Of a stretch of DNA of 44,416 nucleotides, positions 8,468 to 17,120 are shown piece by piece. The position numbers and the translations under genes are program-made. Below the pieces are notes generated by a model, which saw only the letters and a list, made by a program, of their open reading frames with translations, ran no database searches and had not been told where the DNA came from. How positions within the stretch are numbered: the first letter of the stretch is position 1; each line of letters opens with the position of its first letter. This DNA is from Rhodospirillales bacterium (GTDB taxonomy: Bacteria; Pseudomonadota; Alphaproteobacteria; Rhodospirillales_A; JACZKS01): positions 1 through 44,416 of the forward strand of contig JABGRG010000023.1 in NCBI GenBank assembly GCA_018648445.1, written 5' to 3'.

Positions 8468-10738
8468 CTAAATCATCACTCCATGATCACGTGCGTAATC
8501 ACGCAGCTTTTCCCGCACACTGTGATCAGGAAGCTGAACGAGGGATTCCATGTATTTGCGCAGTGGATCGAGATCGAGGCTGCGGATCATGGCCTTGACC
8601 GGGCCGACCGACGACGGGTTCATCGAAAGACTGCGCAATCCCAGCCCGACAAGGGCCATGGCGTCAAGGGGGCTGCCGGCCATTTCCCCACAAAGGCTTA
8701 CTGGCACCGATGCTTCGTCACATTGGCTTATGATCGTGCGCAGTATGGACAGGGTTGAAGGCGATATTGGGTCGTAGCGCTCCGCCAGCCGGGAATCGCC
8801 TCGATCGCTGGCGAACAGGAATTGAAACAGGTCGTTGCTTCCAATGGAAAGGAAATCCACACGCTTTAGCAGGGTGGGGAGCTGGAACACCAAAGACGGC
8901 ACTTCCAGCATAGCGCCAACCAACATTTTCGTTGGCAGTTTCCGGCGCTCTTTTTGGGCGCGCTCGATTTCCATGTCGAGTAGATGACAGGCGGCATCAT
9001 ATTCGGCGACTTCGGCGATCATCGGGAACATCAATCTGAGTTCACGTCCCTTGGTTGATCTGATCAAAGCGCGCAACTGATGGCGCAGGATCGCCGGATG
9101 GTCCAGGCAGATGCGGATTGCGCGCCAGCCCATGGCCGGATTGGCGCTGGATGATTCCTGCCAATAGGGAAGAATCTTGTCACCGCCCACATCGACCGTC
9201 CGGAAAACGACCGGTTTGTCACCCGCCTCTCGGGCAACGTCGCCATAGAGTTTTTCCTGACTTGCGACGTCGGGAAAGTCCGAACGCGCCATAAACGGGA
9301 TTTCTGTGCGGTAAAGGCCCACACCATCGGCGCCCGACGCATCCACCTGCGGCATATCAATGCGCAAACCAGCGTTAATGTTGATGCTGACTTTGGTGCC
9401 GTCCGAGGTGATGGCCGGAAGGCTTCGCAACGCTGCATATTGGGCTTTTTGCCGGTCGCGGTCCTCGATGCTGTCGACAAAGGACTGGGTGACGTTTTCG
9501 CCGGGACGTATCAGGACGTTGCCGTGATCGGCGTCGACGATAACGGGATCGCCTTCCTCGACGCGGCCCATTACCCCTTTTGCCTGCCCGACCATGGGAA
9601 TGTCCAGCGCGCGGGCGATGATCGCTGCGTGGGCGGTGGGCGAGCCCTCTTCAAGAACGATGGCGCGCAGACGCGTGCGGTCCAATTCAAGCAATTGGGC
9701 CGGTCCCATGTTGCGCGCGAAGAGGACCACGTCGTCCGGAAGTCCGGCGTCCACGCCGATATCGGCGGACGGCCCGATAAGATGTTTCAACAGGCGATCG
9801 GCCAGATCGTCCATGTCGTGGACCCGTTCGCGCAAATAGCGGTCGGATACGCGGCTGAATCGGGCACGAATATCGTTTTGAACCTTCATGACGGCGGCTT
9901 CAGCCGTAAGGCCGCCGTCGATGGCCTCGCCGATGCGGGCCAGCCACCCTGCGTCTTCCGAGATCATCCGATAACTTTCGAGAATGCCGCGGTGTTCGTC
10001 GTCCCCGGCCAGACTTTCGTCATCGAGCAAAGCGTCCAGCGCCCCGTGCATCTCAGATACCGCCGCGCGGACCCGCGAATGTTCTTCCTCGGCGTCCTCG
10101 GCGACCAATTGGCTGACCTGGGCATGGGGCTGATTGAGAACGGCGATTCCCATGCCCATTCCGGCGTGGAAGCGGGCCGCCGGAATTTGCAACGGGGCCT
10201 TGGCGATGCCGTCTGCCGGGAACAGTTCCTGCCCGCCGATCAGTTCGCCGCCCGCGACCATCTCGGCCAGGACCATGGCCACCGTTTGCATGGTTTCGAT
10301 TTCTTCTGCGACATAGCGGCGCAGGGTCCGGTTCTGAACCACGAGAACGCCCAGAACACGCCCACCGCGCAGGATCGGAACACCCATGAGCGAGTGGAAT
10401 TTTTCTTCCCCCGTTTCCGGGCGGAAGACAAAGCTGGGATGGTGCTGGGCGTCGGACAACTTCAACGGCCGCGCCCGGGCGGCGATGACGCCGACCAGTC
10501 CCTCGCCGACGCGAAGGCGGGTCAGGTGGACGGCGGTTTTCTTGAGGCCCTCGGTGGCGAAAAGTTCAAGAAGGTCTCCGGCGCGGCGGACATAAACGGA
10601 GCAAACATCGGAACCCATGTTTCCGGCGATTGCCGAAACGATTCGGTCAAGCCGGTCCTGAGCGGTTCCGGCCCCCGCCATAACATCGCGCACCAGCGCA
10701 AGAAGCCGACGCGGAGAGACTCTCGCCGCCTTGTCCAT
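8468..10738 (-). CDS. ptsP: Phosphoenolpyruvate-protein phosphotransferase PtsP (EI-Ntr)
   Basis: First enzyme of the nitrogen-type phosphotransferase system. It autophosphorylates with PEP and passes phosphate to an NPr/HPr protein for regulation rather than sugar transport. A GAF domain occupies about residues 30-165 (GEGLVG, FHSLMGVPI, VLVVQN). The enzyme I N-terminal domain, with the phospho-His in GSPTAHAAI (His370), follows, then the PEP-utilising TIM barrel ending with SLCGEMAGSP. The chosen start is ATG at 10738, giving 756 residues and a 10-bp gap to the upstream stop. An in-frame ATG at 10777 would overlap the upstream gene by about 29 bases and add a Lys/Arg-rich stretch not expected in the family. 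It lies two genes downstream of lysC. Confidence 0.95.
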   Translation of the reverse strand: MDKAARVSPRRLLALVRDVMAGAGTAQDRLDRIVSAIAGNMGSDVCSVYVRRAGDLLELFATEGLKKTAVHLTRLRVGEGLVGVIAARARPLKLSDAQHHPSFVFRPETGEEKFHSLMGVPILRGGRVLGVLVVQNRTLRRYVAEEIETMQTVAMVLAEMVAGGELIGGQELFPADGIAKAPLQIPAARFHAGMGMGIAVLNQPHAQVSQLVAEDAEEEHSRVRAAVSEMHGALDALLDDESLAGDDEHRGILESYRMISEDAGWLARIGEAIDGGLTAEAAVMKVQNDIRARFSRVSDRYLRERVHDMDDLADRLLKHLIGPSADIGVDAGLPDDVVLFARNMGPAQLLELDRTRLRAIVLEEGSPTAHAAIIARALDIPMVGQAKGVMGRVEEGDPVIVDADHGNVLIRPGENVTQSFVDSIEDRDRQKAQYAALRSLPAITSDGTKVSININAGLRIDMPQVDASGADGVGLYRTEIPFMARSDFPDVASQEKLYGDVAREAGDKPVVFRTVDVGGDKILPYWQESSSANPAMGWRAIRICLDHPAILRHQLRALIRSTKGRELRLMFPMIAEVAEYDAACHLLDMEIERAQKERRKLPTKMLVGAMLEVPSLVFQLPTLLKRVDFLSIGSNDLFQFLFASDRGDSRLAERYDPISPSTLSILRTIISQCDEASVPVSLCGEMAGSPLDAMALVGLGLRSLSMNPSSVGPVKAMIRSLDLDPLRKYMESLVQLPDHSVREKLRDYARDHGVMI

Positions 10739-10748
10739 GGCCGTTTTT

Positions 10749-11783
10749 TTAAGCCGCTCCGGCTTTCTCCCTGGCATCCAGAAGGGCCTCGCCCTGCAAT
10801 ATCAGCTCGTCGAGAATTTCGCCAACCGATTGCTCGGATTTTACCATACCGACAATCTGCCCGGCCATGATCGATCCATTTTCCACATCGCCGTCGATAA
10901 CCGCGCGTTTCAGGGCTCCGGCCCAAAAATGCTCGATTTCGAGCTGTGCTTCCTTTTGATCCAGCTCGCCGTTGTCCACCCGGCTGATCAATTTGCGCTG
11001 GGTTTCCATGAAATGATCGGTTCCCTTGTTAACCAAGGCACGCACGGGAATGACCGGAAATCGTGGGTCCAGCTGAACCGTGGGCAATGCGTCGCGCGAC
11101 GACGCGCGGATAAAGGCCTTTTTGAAATTCGGATGCGCGATGGACTCTGTTGCGCAAACGAAGCGGGTTCCCAACTGACATCCGGCTGCCCCCATTTCCA
11201 GATAGGAGACCATCGCCTCGCCACGACCGATGCCGCCCGCGACAAACACCGGGACGTCGGTGATGTTGGGCAAAATTTCTTGCGCCAGCACGCTGGTTAC
11301 CACAGGGCCGATATGCCCGCCAGCCTCGGACCCTTCGATCACCAGCGCGTCGACGCCGTTGCGGATCAGCCTTTTGGCCAATGCCAACGCCGGTGCAAAG
11401 CAAATGACCTTGGCTCCCGCATCTTTGATTCGGCGAATGGCGGTCGCCGGAGGCAGGCCTCCCGCCAGAACGATATGGCCGACCTTGTGCTCGATACACA
11501 CGTCGATCAGGGCATCAAGCTCGGGATGCATGGTGATCAGGTTGACGCCGAACGGTCGGTCGGTAAGGGCCGAGGTCGCGGCGATTTCGGTGCTTAGCAA
11601 ATCGGGCGGCATGGAACCGCAGGCGATGACGCCGAATGCCCCGGCGTTGGAGAGCGCCGAAACGAGATAGCGCTCCGACAGCCACGACATGGCCCCGCCC
11701 ATGATCGCGATTTCGCATCCCAGGAACTCACGCCCCTGTTGCCAAAGGCGGTCTAATCGCGGTCGCGAAATCCTGTTTGCCAT
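10749..11783 (-). CDS. Nitronate monooxygenase / 2-nitropropane dioxygenase-like FMN enzyme
   Basis: A 344-residue FMN-dependent TIM-barrel protein of the NMO/NPD family, which oxidises nitronates; many members have unknown physiological substrates. Family features seen are GGAMSWLS near the N-terminus, the segment VLAGGLPP, the EGSEAGGHIG loop with the probable catalytic His157, and the flavin phosphate-binding FVAGGIGRGEA and AAGCQLGTRFVCATES blocks. Some family members instead act as enoyl reductases (FabK-type), so the substrate is uncertain. The start is ATG at 11783. It sits between lysC (29 bp upstream) and ptsP and is probably co-transcribed with them. Confidence 0.85.
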   Translation of the reverse strand: MANRISRPRLDRLWQQGREFLGCEIAIMGGAMSWLSERYLVSALSNAGAFGVIACGSMPPDLLSTEIAATSALTDRPFGVNLITMHPELDALIDVCIEHKVGHIVLAGGLPPATAIRRIKDAGAKVICFAPALALAKRLIRNGVDALVIEGSEAGGHIGPVVTSVLAQEILPNITDVPVFVAGGIGRGEAMVSYLEMGAAGCQLGTRFVCATESIAHPNFKKAFIRASSRDALPTVQLDPRFPVIPVRALVNKGTDHFMETQRKLISRVDNGELDQKEAQLEIEHFWAGALKRAVIDGDVENGSIMAGQIVGMVKSEQSVGEILDELILQGEALLDAREKAGAA

Positions 11784-11812
11784 GATTGATCTTACCTATT
11801 TGGTATCCGGGC

Positions 11813-13033
11813 CTATTCGGCGTCCAGACCGTAAGCCTCGTGAAGCGCGCGCAGGGCCAGTTCGGTATATTCTTCACCGACGAGGACGCTGACTTTAATT
11901 TCGGATGTCGAGATCACCTGAATATTGATGCCCTTTTCGGCCAGTGCGCCGAACATGGTCTGGGCGATGCCAGCGTGGCTGCGCATGCCGACGCCGATAA
12001 CCGAGACTTTCACCACGTCGGAGTCCGATACCAAGGCAACGTACCCGAGCTCTTTCTTGCGGGCTTCGACGGTGCTGATGGCCCGTTCCAGATCGACCTT
12101 GCCGACGGTAAAGGTAATATCGGTCCTCTTCCCGTCGTCCGAGATGTTCTGAACGATCATATCGACGTTGATGCTGGCGTCGGCGAGGGGGCCGAATATG
12201 CCTGCGGCGACGCCGGGCTTGTCCGCCACCTGGGTCAGGGTGATTTTGGCTTCGTCCCGGCTGTAGGCGATTCCACTAATAAGCTCTTTTTCCACGATCT
12301 CGTCCTCATTTACGACCATTGTGCCTGGTTCATCGGAAAAACTCGAAACGACTTGCAGTCTGACATTGTGCTTCATGGCCAGTTCGACCGAACGGGTCTG
12401 CAGTACCTTGGCGCCGAGCGACGCCATCTCGAGCATTTCCTCATAGGTGATCTTGTCAAGTTTGCGCGCCTTGGAGACAATCCGGGGGTCGGTGGTGTAA
12501 ACGCCGTCTACATCGGTGTGGATGTCGCAACGATCCGCCTCCAGCGCTGCTGCCAGCGCCACGGCGCTGGTGTCCGAGCCGCCACGGCCAAGGGTCGAAA
12601 TGCGGCCGGTGGGCGCGACGCCCTGAAAACCGGCGACAACGGCGACCTCGCCCTTCGCCATGCTCTCAATCATTTCCTTGCCGTCTATCGAGTGAATCCG
12701 CGCCTTGCCGTGCACATCGTCGGTTTTGACCTGGATTTGCCACCCCAGCCACGAACGCGCGGCAACCCCCATTTCCTGCAGGGCCAGTGCGGTCAGACCG
12801 GCCGTGACCTGCTCGCCCGAAGCGACGACGGCGTCGTACTCGCGGGCATCGTACAGGCGGCTGATTTCGTCGACGTAGCCGACAAGCTGATTGGTTACAC
12901 CGGCCATCGCCGAGACGACGACGGCAACCTGATGCCCGGCATCGACCTCTTTCTTGATTCGCCGGGCCACGGATTGGATCTTTTCCACATCGGCGACCGA
13001 AGTCCCGCCGAATTTTTTAACGATTCGGGCCAT
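11813..13033 (-). CDS. lysC: Aspartate kinase
   Basis: A 406-residue enzyme that phosphorylates aspartate at the start of lysine, threonine, methionine and diaminopimelate synthesis. The N-terminal KFGGTS is at residues 7-12, with GRGGSDTSA at 149-157 and TDVDGVYTTDPR at 173-184. Two ACT domains at about 265-400 imply feedback control by end-product amino acids (lysine and/or threonine), as known for this class. Length fits the monofunctional enzyme. The start is ATG at 13033. It is the first gene of the long minus-strand run and is divergent from ubiG across 191 bp, where the promoters must lie. Confidence 0.96.
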   Translation of the reverse strand: MARIVKKFGGTSVADVEKIQSVARRIKKEVDAGHQVAVVVSAMAGVTNQLVGYVDEISRLYDAREYDAVVASGEQVTAGLTALALQEMGVAARSWLGWQIQVKTDDVHGKARIHSIDGKEMIESMAKGEVAVVAGFQGVAPTGRISTLGRGGSDTSAVALAAALEADRCDIHTDVDGVYTTDPRIVSKARKLDKITYEEMLEMASLGAKVLQTRSVELAMKHNVRLQVVSSFSDEPGTMVVNEDEIVEKELISGIAYSRDEAKITLTQVADKPGVAAGIFGPLADASINVDMIVQNISDDGKRTDITFTVGKVDLERAISTVEARKKELGYVALVSDSDVVKVSVIGVGMRSHAGIAQTMFGALAEKGINIQVISTSEIKVSVLVGEEYTELALRALHEAYGLDAE

Positions 13034-13224
13034 TCACGACGCTCCTCTGGTGCATGCCAAACCGTCTTGCCGCACCCAACGGCCTTCCTTGCGGAAGAAA
13101 TATCGGCACGCAGTCGTTTTATAAGATTGCAACAAAGCTATTTGCTGCGCGGCGGGCGATTTTATATTCATAATGACCCAACGAAGCAAGTGCACCACTT
13201 TCATCCTTTCCAAGGGAATGTATT

Positions 13225-13983
13225 TTGACCGATCAAAACCCCCCGACGGCATCTAAAACGGCATCGCCGGACGAGATCGCCCGTTTTTCCGCCATGGCCG
13301 ACGCGTGGTGGGACCCCGAGGGTGATTTCAAGCCTCTTCACCGGTTAAATCCGGTTCGTCTGGCTTTCATTCGAGATCACGGATGCGCTCGATTCGGGTG
13401 CGATTCTCGCGCCGACAGACCCCTGGACGGCCTGCGCGTTCTGGATATCGGATGCGGCGGCGGCTTGTTGAGCGAACCGGTGACGCGCCTGGGCGCGCGA
13501 GTCGTCGGTATCGATGCCGCCGAGAAATCAATCCAGGTGGCGCGCCTGCACGCCGAACGGAACGGATTGGACATTGATTACCGCTGTGCCCCGCCCGAAG
13601 ACTTCGTTCAAGCCGCAGGCGGAGACTTCGATATCGTTCTGAATATGGAGGTGCTGGAACACGTTGCCGATCTTGACGCGTTTTTCTCGGTCAGCGCCGG
13701 CATGGTCAAGCGCGGTGGAATCATGGTGATTTCAACCATTAACCGGACGTTGAAGTCCCTTGCCCTGGCCAAGGTCGGCGCGGAGTACGTTCTTCGTTGG
13801 CTGCCGGCGGGCACCCACGACTGGCGCAAATTCGTTCGCCCGTCGGAACTGGAGGAGGGGCTGCGTCCAAGGGGAATCGAGATTACTCAACTGAGCGGAG
13901 TCGCCTACAACCCGCTTCGTGACGAATGGGGGCCGTCGAGAGATTTGACGGTCAACTACATGGCGTTGGGGGTAAAGGACTAG
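13225..13983 (+). CDS. ubiG: Ubiquinone biosynthesis O-methyltransferase UbiG
   Basis: A 252-residue SAM-dependent methyltransferase that carries out both O-methylations of ubiquinone synthesis. It has the family N-terminal signature [21 protein letters not shown], the SAM motif [12 protein letters not shown] at 74-85, ME-VLEHV near residue 140 and the ISTINRT segment. The start is TTG at 13225; no in-frame ATG precedes the conserved region. It is divergent from lysC, an arrangement frequent in alphaproteobacteria. Its presence implies a respiratory ubiquinone-using organism. Confidence 0.95.
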   Translation: MTDQNPPTASKTASPDEIARFSAMADAWWDPEGDFKPLHRLNPVRLAFIRDHGCARFGCDSRADRPLDGLRVLDIGCGGGLLSEPVTRLGARVVGIDAAEKSIQVARLHAERNGLDIDYRCAPPEDFVQAAGGDFDIVLNMEVLEHVADLDAFFSVSAGMVKRGGIMVISTINRTLKSLALAKVGAEYVLRWLPAGTHDWRKFVRPSELEEGLRPRGIEITQLSGVAYNPLRDEWGPSRDLTVNYMALGVKD

Positions 13984-13989
13984 AGCGCT

Positions 13990-14418
13990 CTAGTGATTGC
14001 GGCGGGGGAATCGCGGAATTTGATAGTACTCGATTCCCTCTTCGTTCAGGTCGGCCGCTTCTTCCTCGGTCGCCGAGCCGTAGATGCCGCGTTCATCGGA
14101 TTCGCCATAATGGATTTTGCGCGCTTCCTCGGCAAATTCGTCGCCGACGTTGTCACAATTTTCCTCGACGTGCTTGCGAAGTTTCTCGGAAGCCTGAAAA
14201 ATCTGCGTGGCGACCTCGCTTGCCCTTGATTCGACGGCTTCGGCCTTGGCCTCGCCTTTTGCCAGATGCGGGGCCATGGGTGCTTTGCGAACATGGGTGC
14301 TGCCGCAATAGGGGCACAAGATATCACCCAAGGCGCTTTGCTCGTCAAAGGAGGCGGCGTCTTTGAACCATGCTTCGAACTGGTGTTCATCGGCGCATTT
14401 TAGCTGGTACAGGATCAT
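13990..14418 (-). CDS. DUF1178 family protein
   Basis: A 142-residue protein starting MILYQLKCADEHQFEAWFKD, with a CxxC pair at Cys35/Cys38 (LCPYCGS) and a further Cys8. This matches DUF1178, a family of unknown function common in alpha- and betaproteobacteria. The CxxC suggests metal binding. The middle is Ala/Glu-rich and charged. The start is ATG at 14418. It converges on ubiG with only six bases between the stops. No function is claimed. Confidence 0.85.
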   Translation of the reverse strand: MILYQLKCADEHQFEAWFKDAASFDEQSALGDILCPYCGSTHVRKAPMAPHLAKGEAKAEAVESRASEVATQIFQASEKLRKHVEENCDNVGDEFAEEARKIHYGESDERGIYGSATEEEAADLNEEGIEYYQIPRFPRRNH

Positions 14419-14455
14419 AGCAATCTGGCAATCTCATCTAGGGACGCAGTGGTTT

Positions 14456-14467
14456 ATACCAACTTGC
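14456..14467 (+). repeat. Solo ATACCAACTTGC motif resembling the end of the 8.2-kb element
   Basis: ATACCAACTTGC matches the outermost bases of both arms of the 8196-8462 element (ATACCAA, then A or G, then TTGC). It lies in the spacer between the DUF1178 start and the next gene. Homology beyond these 12 bases is not evident, so it could be a decayed end or chance. Confidence 0.3.
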
Positions 14468-14502
14468 TCACTTTACCAAGTTTAACGGAACCTTCCAAAG
14501 AA

Positions 14503-15099
14503 ATGGTTAAACCCGATAAAAAAAGCCAACTCCGACGGTATTTGGAAATCACCGAACCGTCGCTGTGGGTGACGCGGTTTGCGCCGCTGGTTCCGAAGAA
14601 CCAACCGGTGCTCGATCTGGCCTGCGGCAACGCGCGGCACGCGAGGCTTTTTCTGGCGCGCGGACATAGCGTGGTCGCGCTGGACCGCAACGTCGAGCCG
14701 CTGGACGATCTGACCGCCAACGCGAACGCCGAAATCATCGGCGTCGATTTGGAAGACGGCGGCCACCCGGAGGATGGTTGTAACTGGCCTCTTGCGGGGC
14801 GCTCATTTGCGGGCATCGTCGTTGTCAATTATCTCTACCGGCCACTATTCCCGTATATTCTGGATGCAGTGGCCGACGGTGGCGTGCTCATTTACGAGAC
14901 GTTCGCGCGGGGCAACGAGAAATACCGGCGCCCCCGGAACCCCGACCATCTGTTAATGGACGGCGAACTGATCGATCTTGTGAAAGATCGCTTCCGAATC
15001 GTTTGTTTCGAGCAGGGCCTTGTGGAAAAGGGGCCGCTTCCCGGGGTTATCCAACGAATTTGCGCGGTTAACGGTGGGGCGGGACCCAGTCCGGTTTAA
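14503..15099 (+). CDS. Class I SAM-dependent methyltransferase, unassigned substrate
   Basis: A small methyltransferase of about 198 residues. The SAM-binding motif LDLACGNARHAR lies at about residues 37-48, an acidic strand-2 end (VALDRN) follows, and VVVNYLYRPLFPYI and GGVLIYETFARGNE occupy the later strands. The last pattern is typical of a tellurite-resistance/TehB-like or Methyltransf_11-type group, but the substrate is not recognised. The start was set at ATG 14503. An upstream GTG at 14449 would put a repeat-like sequence into the coding region and add 18 unconserved residues. The gene converges on grxC, with the two stop codons overlapping by three bases. Confidence 0.8.
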   Translation: MVKPDKKSQLRRYLEITEPSLWVTRFAPLVPKNQPVLDLACGNARHARLFLARGHSVVALDRNVEPLDDLTANANAEIIGVDLEDGGHPEDGCNWPLAGRSFAGIVVVNYLYRPLFPYILDAVADGGVLIYETFARGNEKYRRPRNPDHLLMDGELIDLVKDRFRIVCFEQGLVEKGPLPGVIQRICAVNGGAGPSPV

Positions 15100-15365
15100 G
15101 CGGCTGGAACGATTTTCAGCGCGGCGTCGAGGGTTCCGGCAGATTCCATCTCATAAATTCCGTTACAATCGCCGATGTGTTCGTCATCGACAAATATTTG
15201 CGGAACGGATGTGTTGCCACCGGCTTTTTCGCTCATATCGCGCCGCTTTGAAGGGCTCATCATCACGTCGATGTCGTTGAATTCGACGCCTTTCGATTTC
15301 AGCAGCGCCTTGGCGCGATGGCAAAACGGGCAAAACGGGGTCGTATAGATATCGATCCTGGTCAC
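15096..15365 (-). CDS. grxC: Glutaredoxin 3
   Basis: An 89-residue dithiol glutaredoxin with the active site CPFC at residues 12-15, the cis-proline TSVPQIF loop and the GDCNGIYEME GSH-binding segment. It uses glutathione to reduce disulfides. The start was set at GTG 15365 because a strong AAGGAG sits ten bases before it and the protein then begins TRIDIYTTPFC, like other glutaredoxins. The upstream ATG at 15392 would add nine unconserved residues and place this ribosome binding site inside the gene. It follows comF by about 43 bp and probably shares its transcript. Confidence 0.93.
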   Translation of the reverse strand: MTRIDIYTTPFCPFCHRAKALLKSKGVEFNDIDVMMSPSKRRDMSEKAGGNTSVPQIFVDDEHIGDCNGIYEMESAGTLDAALKIVPAA

Positions 15366-15408
15366 GGGTCGTGCGCTCCTTGGTATTTTCATCGTCGCTT
15401 ATATAGTC

Positions 15409-16170
15409 CTAAATTGCCGGGGCGGGAACCCTGGCCAGGGTCAGTACGTCAACCGAAACGGCACCCGCGCGCAGCAGAGCTTTCGTGCACATTGATACGG
15501 TCGCCCCCGTGGTCATCACATCGTCAATCAGGAGCACCTTGCGACCGTTGATTTTCGCTGTGTGGCGCTTCGATATGGAAAATGCTCCGGCAACATTTCG
15601 CCGCCTTGCCGAGCGCCCCATTGCGCCCTGCGAAGGGGTTCGGCGGCGGCGGACCAGGGTCGTTGCATCTACCGACAAGCCCGAAAGTTTTCCGATCTCG
15701 TGGGCCAGCAGGGCGGCCTGATTGTAACGCCGCGCGAAAAGTCGCGTCCAATGCAGCGGCACGGGAACCAGCAGGTCGGCCCCGGCGATCAGGTCGGCTC
15801 CGGCCCGTACCATCCAACCCGCGTAAGCGGGCGCAGCGTAGGTCCGGTCCCCATGCTTGAAGGAAAGCACGAGCTTGCGGCTGGCTGCCGAATAAAGCAT
15901 CGGCGCGCGCGCCCGGCCAAATGGCGGGCGATATTTGGCGCACGCGCCGCAAACCGCGCCGTGTCCGACTTCGTATTCGAAGGGTAGGCCGCAGGCGTCA
16001 CAACACGGCGGCCCGATCAGTTCAATCCCCTCCCAACAGGTTGGACAAAGGACGCCGGCGGCATCGACAAGCGTGCCGCAGGCAAGGCATGAATGGGGAA
16101 GCAGGGTATCGAGCACCGGCGTTACCAGTCGGTGCAGGGCTTGGATCGCCCGTCCCGTTTCTTGCGGCAT
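15409..16170 (-). CDS. comF: ComF family phosphoribosyltransferase-like protein
   Basis: A 253-residue ComF/GntX-type protein. The N-terminal zinc-finger-like domain has cysteine pairs at 28/31, 42/45, 57/60 and 74/77. A type I phosphoribosyltransferase domain follows, with the PRPP-binding motif IDDVMTTGAT near 215-224. The conserved internal segments RRYNQAALLA and RRRRTPSQ are present. In naturally competent bacteria ComF acts in DNA uptake; in many proteobacteria its role is unclear. The start is ATG at 16170, divergent from the methyltransferase at 16254. dprA at 25507 is a second competence-associated gene in the window. Confidence 0.9.
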   Translation of the reverse strand: MPQETGRAIQALHRLVTPVLDTLLPHSCLACGTLVDAAGVLCPTCWEGIELIGPPCCDACGLPFEYEVGHGAVCGACAKYRPPFGRARAPMLYSAASRKLVLSFKHGDRTYAAPAYAGWMVRAGADLIAGADLLVPVPLHWTRLFARRYNQAALLAHEIGKLSGLSVDATTLVRRRRTPSQGAMGRSARRRNVAGAFSISKRHTAKINGRKVLLIDDVMTTGATVSMCTKALLRAGAVSVDVLTLARVPAPAI

Positions 16171-16195
16171 TTATTTTTTTCCAAAAGCCAATGCT

Positions 16196-16209
16196 GCGAA
16201 GTTGGTATT
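16196..16209 (-). repeat. Solo ATACCAACTTCGC motif, possible element end
   Basis: On the minus strand this reads AATACCAACTTCGC, close to the AATACCAAnTTGC end of the 8196-8462 element. It lies in the comF/methyltransferase spacer. The plus strand here also shows a GGTATTGATACC near-palindrome. The assignment to the same repeat family is tentative. Confidence 0.25.
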
Positions 16210-16253
16210 GATACCATATGATCTTGTGAAATGGATAAACCCGCGCGGATTAA

Positions 16254-17120
16254 ATGAACAATCCCACCCAAATATTCGACCGTCGCATCGTGCGCCTTCA
16301 CCGTGACCGCGCGGCGGCGCATCTGGACGCCAACGATTTTCTGCGCCGCGAGGTGGCCGAGCGTCTGTTGGATCGGCTGGGTGATATCAAGCGCAGCTTC
16401 CCCACAGCCCTTGATCTGGGCTGTGCGACGGGAACGCTGGGGCGAATGCTGAGCGGCGAGGGCGGCATCGAGACGCTGGTCCAATGCGATCTATCGCCGC
16501 GCATGGTTGAGCGGGCTGGCGGACTTCGCGCCGTCGCCGATGAAGAGGCCTTGCCCTTCGCCAACGCGCGCTTTGATCTGGTGCTGAGTTGCCTGAACCT
16601 TCACTGGGTCAACGACCTGCCCGGCACGCTGGTGCAAATCCGCCGTGCGCTAAAACCAGATGGGCTTTTTCTGGCCGCCGTGTTCGCGGGCGGAACCTGC
16701 ACGGAATTGCGTCAGGCCCTGAGTGCGGCGGAGTTGGAAGTCGAAGGCGGAATGAGCCCCCGCGTTTCCCCTTTCGCCGAGGTGCGTGATGCGGGCAATC
16801 TTTTGCAGCGCGCCGGCTTTGCCCTGCCGGTGGCGGATTCCGACACCCTGCGGGTTTCGTACCCCGATCCCATGAAACTGATGAGCGATTTGCGCGCCAT
16901 GGGCGAGACCAACGCCGTTGCCGAGCGGCGAAAGAATTTCCCCCGCCGCGAAACCCTGGCTTTGTCGGCGGCGAAATACGCCGAACAATTCGCCGACGCC
17001 GACGGCCGTATCCCAGCCACCTTCGAGGTCGTCTTCCTGACAGCATGGGCACCCCATCCATCGCAACCCAAACCGCTGGCGCCGGGAAGCGCCCAAACGA
17101 GACTGGCGGACATTCTATGA
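16254..17120 (+). CDS. BioC/NDUFAF5-like SAM-dependent methyltransferase
   Basis: A 288-residue class I methyltransferase. The N-terminus QIFDRRIVRLHRDRAA precedes the SAM motif ALDLGCATGTLGRML at about 52-66. LVLSCLNLHWVNDLPG and the later RVSYPDPMKLMSDLRAMGETNA are hallmarks of the group that includes BioC (malonyl-ACP methyl ester formation) and mitochondrial NDUFAF5 (complex I assembly). Alphaproteobacterial copies are usually closer to NDUFAF5, but the two cannot be separated by eye here. The start is ATG at 16254. Its stop overlaps the sfsA start in an ATGA junction, so the two are translationally coupled. Confidence 0.85.
   Translation: MNNPTQIFDRRIVRLHRDRAAAHLDANDFLRREVAERLLDRLGDIKRSFPTALDLGCATGTLGRMLSGEGGIETLVQCDLSPRMVERAGGLRAVADEEALPFANARFDLVLSCLNLHWVNDLPGTLVQIRRALKPDGLFLAAVFAGGTCTELRQALSAAELEVEGGMSPRVSPFAEVRDAGNLLQRAGFALPVADSDTLRVSYPDPMKLMSDLRAMGETNAVAERRKNFPRRETLALSAAKYAEQFADADGRIPATFEVVFLTAWAPHPSQPKPLAPGSAQTRLADIL

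Noticed and set aside
9440..10870. A 476-codon plus-strand frame opposite ptsP
   Set aside because: ptsP carries an intact GAF domain and phospho-His motif. The opposite frame has no recognisable features.
11786..13228. A 480-codon plus-strand open frame opposite lysC
   Set aside because: lysC on the minus strand has all aspartate kinase motifs. The plus-strand product has no family resemblance and shadows its codon structure.
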